Shown one piece after another: positions 58,216 to 64,000 of a stretch of 64,000 nucleotides of DNA. Source of the stretch: Arthrobotrys musiformis (lineage: Eukaryota > Ascomycota > Orbiliomycetes > Orbiliales > Orbiliaceae). Numbering within the stretch: position 1 is the first letter of the stretch; every line of letters begins with the position of its first letter. The stretch is taken from NCBI GenBank assembly GCA_036971715.1, contig JAVHJL010000002.1, positions 2,078,501-2,142,500 of the forward strand, given 5' to 3'. Both the position numbers and the translations under genes were made by a program. The notes under the pieces were generated by a model, which saw nothing but the letters and a program-made list of their open reading frames with translations, had not been told where the DNA came from and made no database searches.

Positions 58216-60258
58216 ATGTCTACCACCGGCCGTCGAGGTTCTCACCGGACCACATCCGCCCAGGGGCACCATGATGCCGGCTCAAGCGTTACCGACAGCA
58301 GACGACGACAGATCAAACGAGATGAGGTATGCATGCATCCAATCGCTACATTCGAGCTTTTGAGACAATCGGTGGCAGCTAACCTATAACCATCTTTTAT
58401 CAGGCAATTCGACGGAAAATGGAGCAGGATTTGGGGAAGAAGAAACAGCAGTCCAGTGCCAGATCCCGAGGAAGTCGCAAAGCCACACCCGGCACTGTTA
58501 TGGCCCTCAAACCGGGCCAGGCATTGCAAATCAAACCCCATGTCACAGTCGCTGAAGCTGCCCAGATGATGGCAGCTAAGCGCGAAGACTGTGTTCTCGT
58601 TACCGACGACGACGATAGAATTGCCGGTATCTTCACTGCCAAGGATCTTGCTTTTAGGGTCGTTGGCGGCGCAATTGACGCCCGAGATGTCGCGGTTTCT
58701 GATATTATGACCAAAAACCCTCTGTGCGCTCGAACCGACACCTCGGCTACCGATGCTTTGGATCTCATGGTTAGGAAAGGGTTCAGACACTTACCCGTTA
58801 TGGATGAAAATCAGGATATCAGCGGTGTTCTGGATATCACAAAGTGCTTCTACGAGGCGATGGAGAAGCTCGAGAGGTCCTACTCGATGTCCCGTAAGCT
58901 TTACGATGCATTGGAAGGCGTCCAGGAGCTCGGTGGAGCTCAACCTACTCAGATAATTCAGTATGTTGAGGCGTTACGATCAAAAATGGCAGGCCCAACT
59001 TTGGAAACTGTTCTCAGTGGTATCCCGCCCACTACTGTGAACGTTAGAACAAGCGTCAGGGAAGCTGCAGCTCTAATGAAGGAAAACCACACCACGGCCG
59101 TCCTTGTTCAGGATCAAGGAAATATTACTGGTATTTTCACCAGCAAGGACGTCGTCTTGCGTGTCATTGCCCCAGGTCTCGACCCTGCAACTTGCAGTGT
59201 CGTCCGTGTGATGACTCCTCACCCTGATTTTGCTTCGATGGATTTGAGCATCCAAGCTGCTCTCCGAAAAATGCACGGTATGACCCCCGATTTAGGACCT
59301 TTATGTAGTTTCTTGAGGCTGATCGTGCTGTTTAGACGGACATTACCTGAATCTCCCCGTCATGAACGAAGCCGGCGAGATCGTTGGTATGGTGGATGTC
59401 CTGAAGCTCACTTATGCGACTTTGGAGCAAATCAACACGATGCAAACCCCGGATAACGAAGGTCCGGCCTGGAACAAGTTTTGGTTGTCAATGGATAACG
59501 ACTCCGAATCAGTGGTGTCCGATAGCGTCTCTCACCACATGTCGATGATGGGATCCGAGTCCCCAAGCATGCTAAGGCACCCACAATACGAGAGACCCGG
59601 AACTTCCCACTCCCACTCCGTTCTGCCCAACGATTCCGCTTCCCACGCCGGTGATGATTCTCCACCACATTCTCAGGTCATGCTCACCCCCTCGCAAATG
59701 CCATCACTCTCCGAGAACCCATTCACGTTCAAGTTCAGGGCACCGTCTGGCAGAGTTCATAGATTTGCTGTTGCTCCTTCGGCCGGATTTGCCGGTTTGG
59801 TAGCCACAGTCACTTCGAAACTGGGCGGCGAGGTTTCCCAAGTCGGTGGTCCAACCACGGTCACAGATGATGGCCAGCTCGACAAACAGGGATTTGCGAT
59901 ATCCTATCTTGATGATGAGATGGACCCGGTTTCAATTACCACAGATCACGATCTCACCCACGCCATAAGCCTGGCGCGCCGACAAGGCAAGGACAAGGTC
60001 GACATCTACGTCCATGACGCAGACCACCCTCCAAATATTGAAATCCCCATGCCCCCTCCACCACCCCCAGCTCCAGTTGATACCGAGAAGCTCGAAGCCG
60101 CTGAGGAGGTCCTGAAACTCCAGAGACAGGCCGAACTTCTTAGCGAAAAACAACATATTCCCGGTGTTCCTAATGATCTGCTGCTTCCAGGAGCCGTTGC
60201 CACTCTAGCTGTTGCAATCATTATCGTTTTTGTTTTTGGCAGGTCTGGCAGTCGCTGA
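58216..60258 (+). CDS. CBS-PB1 domain protein, tail-anchored
   Basis: Three exons: 58216-58326, 58404-59277, 59336-60258; 635 aa. Four CBS motifs form two Bateman modules that bind adenosyl ligands: CBS1 (GQALQIKPHVTVAEAAQMMA; VLVTDDDDRIAGIFTAKDL), CBS2 (MTKNPLCARTDTSATDALDL; GFRHLPVMDENQDISGVLDI), CBS3 (IPPTTVNVRTSVREAAALMK; GNITGIFTSKDVVLRVI) and CBS4 (MTPHPDFASMDLSIQAALRK; YLNLPVMNEAGEIVGMVDVL). A Ser/His-rich linker leads to a PB1 domain (about 455-550: FTFKFRAPSGRVHRFAVAPS; ISYLDDEMDPVSITTDHDL). Next come a Pro run, a short coiled coil (KLEAAEEVLKLQRQAELLSE) and a single C-terminal membrane helix (GAVATLAVAIIIVFVFG), indicating a tail anchor facing the cytosol. The domain order matches fission-yeast Mug70-like proteins. 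The short SRRRQIKRDEAIRRKMEQDL helix crosses the first splice. Confidence 0.93.
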
Positions 60259-62785
60259 CTAACCGTTCTTGCGAGATGATATATTTATATTCCCTTTTCC
60301 TTTTTTCTCCTCCTCATGATATCCGATAAATTAACCTAGGCCTCGGTCCCTAGAACCGATCTTATAAGCGGCATTGCAGAGATTGACACAGCAAGCTAGC
60401 GATGAAGCCGCCCGCGCAGGCTTGCCTCTTTTTTTTTCCCTCTCTCCCTTTTCTCTTTGTTTCTCTAGTACATACTATCGATTTATTTTTTTTGATTTCT
60501 TTTTTTCATAATGACCCCACTCACTCTCCTTTGTCGGTTCCAGCTGGATTCCTTTGTATTTTGTTGTTAAAGAATTAGCGGATGTAATATCACCCCAGAA
60601 AAATGTATTTTTTTACACAAACCTTTTTTTCCCTCGCCGAACTATCACCTGCAATTTGTATAGACACTACTGTTATTATATATTATAGTTTATTATCATC
60701 ATCATTATTATTATCATATATACCGGTCGACCTTCTGCTTCCTGCCAAGGTTTTCGTGGCGGCGGTGGTTCATGTGGGTGCAGTGTTTTTCTGGCCGCAC
60801 TTTCCAAGTTTGGCGCGCTTTTTCGGGTTCCCCACCTTTGGGTGGGTTTCTGTTTCGATTGGGTTCGAGTGATGATATCAGGCTATTGTGTGAAGTTTGA
60901 GTACCCCGCTGCCAGCGGGCGATTCCAACAAAAGATGGTATAGACAGGTACCTAGGTACTGACTTGTGTATCGGCGACTCGAGGCTTGCAAGTTGGAGGC
61001 ACGGCTTTTAGACATCAATGTGTTCTTTGTGTTATTTATAACATATTGCTATACAAGCATCGTGAATTGGCACAAGATCCCATTCGAGGCCGAGGACAGC
61101 TATGCTATGTCATCAGACCTGTACATGTATTGTTTCTTGGTGGGCTTTTTTTGGAGCTAGATATCGGAAACATGTTCTGGAGCTATGTAGCTACGGTTTC
61201 AAAGCTCCGGCCAATACGGTTTCTCGAGAGTGGAGTGAGGATGGGTCGCAGGCCAGCGAGCAATGCATATATGATTTGGATTGGCCGTTGGCCATGGAAA
61301 TTATGTGAAAAGGTACCCCTGGCCGGGGCAGACCCGGCAGACCTGGCCTGCAGAACAGCTTCGAGGGCTGCATACATGTATAACTCCGCAAACCGAAGCA
61401 GAGTATCTATCATATTTTTGTCATGTTTGAAACGATCTTTTGTAGGTATCTTCTGCCAACGCCAATGCGAGACGAAGAAGAAAAACCCCTCTCCTAGTGT
61501 AATTGGCTCCCTCTCTCTAGAAATTAAATAGATATAGTACAGCACAGTCCGGCTCGATCTGAATATTATTTGTGTCCGTGTGCAATTATATTTGTGTGGG
61601 TTTGTGTGGGTGTGTAGACAGAGCACCTTCCTGCCTTCGACAGTACCAGCTCCTCCCTCTTCTTCCTCCTCCTCCTGCTTCTCTCCTCCTTCAAGTTACT
61701 ACCTAAGTAACTGCCACCAACTTACCTACCCTTCTTCCCTTCAATTCAGCTCCAGCTCCTCCAGCTCCTCCATCATTCGAGCTAACTGCCCTTGTCCACC
61801 ACCAAGTCGGGCAGATTTTTAAAATTTCTTTTTCTCTCTTTCCTTCTGCATTTGAAATTCAAGGTGAGCTTGATTTAAAATTCCACGGATTCAGACGATC
61901 GCAAAGGGTTTCATCCGAACTATCGTTATATAAGTACTTAATTAGGTATACTCCACTATACCATATACCTATACAATACTATCTATATCTTGTACCTCTC
62001 TCTACATCTCATACTGCCTACCTGCCTACTTAGAATTACCTCCTCCCTCCATCTATTTATTTATTTATCATCACCCCAATGGCACTGCAGGCGCTTAAGC
62101 ATTGGTCAATGCATCATCCATGGCCAGAGTGTGGGTGGTGGTGGTGCAGAGCAAAACGGCAAGCTTCAGATTTTAGCTCCATCAAACAATCATAACAAAC
62201 AGTCTGCTGGCTAACAACTAGCTTCTGATTCTGCTGCTTGTTCTTAGCATCTCCCCCACCAAAGCCAACATTCTTTCCCTCCACCTTCCTCTGCTTCTTT
62301 CACAACCAATCACTCCCTCCCTCCCTTCTCATATTTTACCTGTCTGTCCTCAAAGGATTCCGAGCTTACCAACTTCACCCTTTTACTATATAGCAGGAGA
62401 GCGAGGTAAACCCAAATCCGGTCTTCCAACTGTCCGGCCTGCTGCAGCTGCAGGCTGTGCGTGTCCGTCCGTTTCTATCGAGCTGGCTGGCTGACAGGTC
62501 AAAATTCCCATCCGCAAAAAAAAGGTGCCCCTCGCGTAACAACAAACTTATTTTTTTTTTTATCGCGAACGAACAGAGGTAAAAAAAAAAAAAGCGACCT
62601 TGTTCAATCGACTCCACCCCTCCTTTCAGATCTCTTATCGGAGTCGAGCCACATTCTTCGCCTTCAACACCCCCTTCGACTTCCCCCCACCACAAAAAAC
62701 CACAAATCACAACCACAGCTACTACAACCATCATTCAAGTTAAACCCTCGTTCCCTCCCGAAACGAGACCGACAGCTCAGCCAAT
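60259..62785. other. 2.5 kb intergenic before the karyopherin gene
   Basis: T-rich 3' flank of the CBS-PB1 gene (60,430-60,720), then a stretch rich in short CT and TACC motifs (61,650-62,350). The last part is likely a long pyrimidine-rich leader. Short ORFs only. A palindromic TAAGTACTTA lies at 61931-61940. Confidence 0.5.
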
Positions 62786-64000
62786 ATGTCGGAGGCTACT
62801 ATTCTCAAAGAGTTAGAGCAGCTGCTCGGTGCCCTCACCAGCACCGACAATGCTGCTAGATCTCGAGCCGAAGAAGTCCTTGCGAACGAATGGGTCGGTC
62901 AGCGTCCTGAGATGCTCATGTACGGCCTAGCCAGCTTAAGCACTGTGCGAACCAACAGTAATTCTAGCGTAAGTCAATCCTTCGAGCCCACTTTTCTGGT
63001 TGCACAGCCAGCTCGTTCCACTCGGTTGTTATACCGCTTCGATATTTGTCTCGGGACGGCCTGCTTCGTGGCCCTACTTAGGGTTGCCACGGGTTTGGCA
63101 ATCCAATTTCGCTTTTGAGACAGCGTCAAATCCCGTCTGTCCTTGTTCCTGGAATAGCTCCGAGTGGCTCCTTTGAGAGGCTGGTGCTTGGGACAATCCG
63201 ATCCAATGCGATCTTGGGTTCCCAAGTTAAACCTACACTCTCACCATGACACCTAGCGCCGATGTCTATGCTGGCCTGTTGTATACCATGCTGATCCTAA
63301 ATTATATAGTCTCGGTCATTTGCGGCTGTTTTGTTCAGGAGGATGGCATCGAAGACGGTTAAGAAACCCGAGCCGAGAGACCTGTTTATCTCCATAGATA
63401 GGAATACGCAGCAGAGGGTTCAAGAAATTCTTATCCAATGCTTTGCCGACGAAACAGACCACCAAGTCCGAAACAAAATCGGTGATGCGATAGCTGATAT
63501 CGCACGTCAGATATACGATGATGGTATGCTTCAAAAAGCCAAAGTTTATTAGTATAACGTGGAAGCCGGACTTGTCTGCTAACGGGACCACCCTGGTAAC
63601 TCCATAGAACGAGCCTGGCCGGAACTGCTAGGAACCCTGTTCCAGGCTAGTAAATCCGCCGATCCATCGCTCAGAGAGGGAGCTTTCCGTATCTTTGCGA
63701 CAACTCCCACAGTCATTGGTGGAAACCAATATCAAGCCGTCTCGCCGGTCTTCCAAGATGGTTTCCGTGACGATGCTGTCTCCGTTCGCATCACCGCCAT
63801 GGAAGCTTTCAGCTCTTTCTTCCATTCGATTAAGAAGAACCAACAACTTCAATATTCCGCACTCCTCGGTGATATGCTCAACATCCTCGTCCCGCTTCAA
63901 CATCCAGACCAGAGCGACAACCTGTCGAGGGCCTTCATGGCGCTAATAGAATTGGCCGAAATTGCACCTAAGATGTTCAAAACTGTTTTCAATGGGCTCG
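62786..64000 (+). CDS. importin beta-3/Kap121-type karyopherin, 5' part
   Basis: Three exons visible: 62786-62968, 63310-63523, 63608-64000 (continuing past the window edge). The protein begins MSEATILKELEQLLGALTST and is a HEAT-repeat nuclear import receptor of the Pse1/Kap121/importin-5 group, which carries ribosomal proteins and other cargo through nuclear pores in a Ran-dependent way. Diagnostic sequence: VRTNSNSSSRSFAAVLFRRM after the first splice, then QRVQEILIQCFADETDHQVR, NKIGDAIADIARQIYDD, and GDMLNILVPLQHPDQSDNLS in exon 3. About 263 of an expected 1,090 residues are present. Intron 1 (341 nt) is long for this window; the other two follow the normal pattern. The truncation is only the window edge. 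Confidence 0.93.

Noticed and set aside
1..64000. CRISPR array, secondary-metabolite cluster or transposon
   Set aside because: No regularly spaced repeats, no synthase or transposase/reverse-transcriptase motifs were seen on either strand.

Overview
The window is a stretch of a filamentous ascomycete (Pezizomycotina-type) nuclear genome. The evidence is short GT-AG introns (about 50-130 nt, donors GTATGT/GTAAGT, CTAAC/CTAAT-like branch sites), a type I metacaspase with a Pro/Gln/Tyr-rich prodomain, a four-CBS plus PB1 protein with a tail anchor, and fungal LDB17, RTC4, PEX13 and HAP3 orthologues. About 20 genes lie in 64 kb, with long gaps and no transposon ORFs. Loose spacing suggests an early-diverging or larger-genome lineage (for example Pezizomycetes-like), but this is inference. 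I assembled all gene models by hand from splice sites, reading phase and family conservation. Exon coordinates are given in each entry.

Layout. 0-4.6 kb: a 14-cysteine secreted protein (-), a decayed glycoprotein-like fragment, and otherwise AT-rich sequence. 4.6-8.7 kb: metacaspase (+) and a disordered protein with a Cys/His cluster (+). 11.2-12.4 kb: HAP3/NF-YB (-), then a 6.5 kb gene-free stretch full of simple repeats. 18.8-25.4 kb: prefoldin subunit 2 (-) head-to-head with CMC2 (+), then PEX13 (-) and RTC4 (-). 26.9-41.8 kb, all +: prenylcysteine oxidase-like flavoprotein, AMSH/Sst2 deubiquitinase, eIF2A and MSH2. 42.5-50.1 kb: LDB17/SPIN90 (-), PP2A leucine carboxyl methyltransferase (+), and an AT-hook-bearing mitochondrial transcription factor B-like protein (+). 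51.5-57 kb: GT90/CAP10 glycosyltransferase (+), a lineage-type zinc-finger protein (-), and ribosomal protein S26 (-). 58.2-64 kb: CBS-PB1 protein (+), and the 5' part of a Kap121/importin-5 karyopherin (+) cut by the window edge.

Most genes are unrelated housekeeping functions (translation, protein folding, DNA repair, peroxisome import, endocytosis, nuclear import, mitochondrial biogenesis). There is no secondary-metabolite cluster, mobile-element cargo, CRISPR array or obvious defence system. The best leads are these: the AT-hook/mtTFB architecture; a Gly/Asn-rich insertion in RPS26; a single in-frame TAG separating HAP3 from an open, Gly/Tyr-containing 43-codon tail; the 14-Cys secreted protein; and two unfamiliar Cys/His-cluster proteins.
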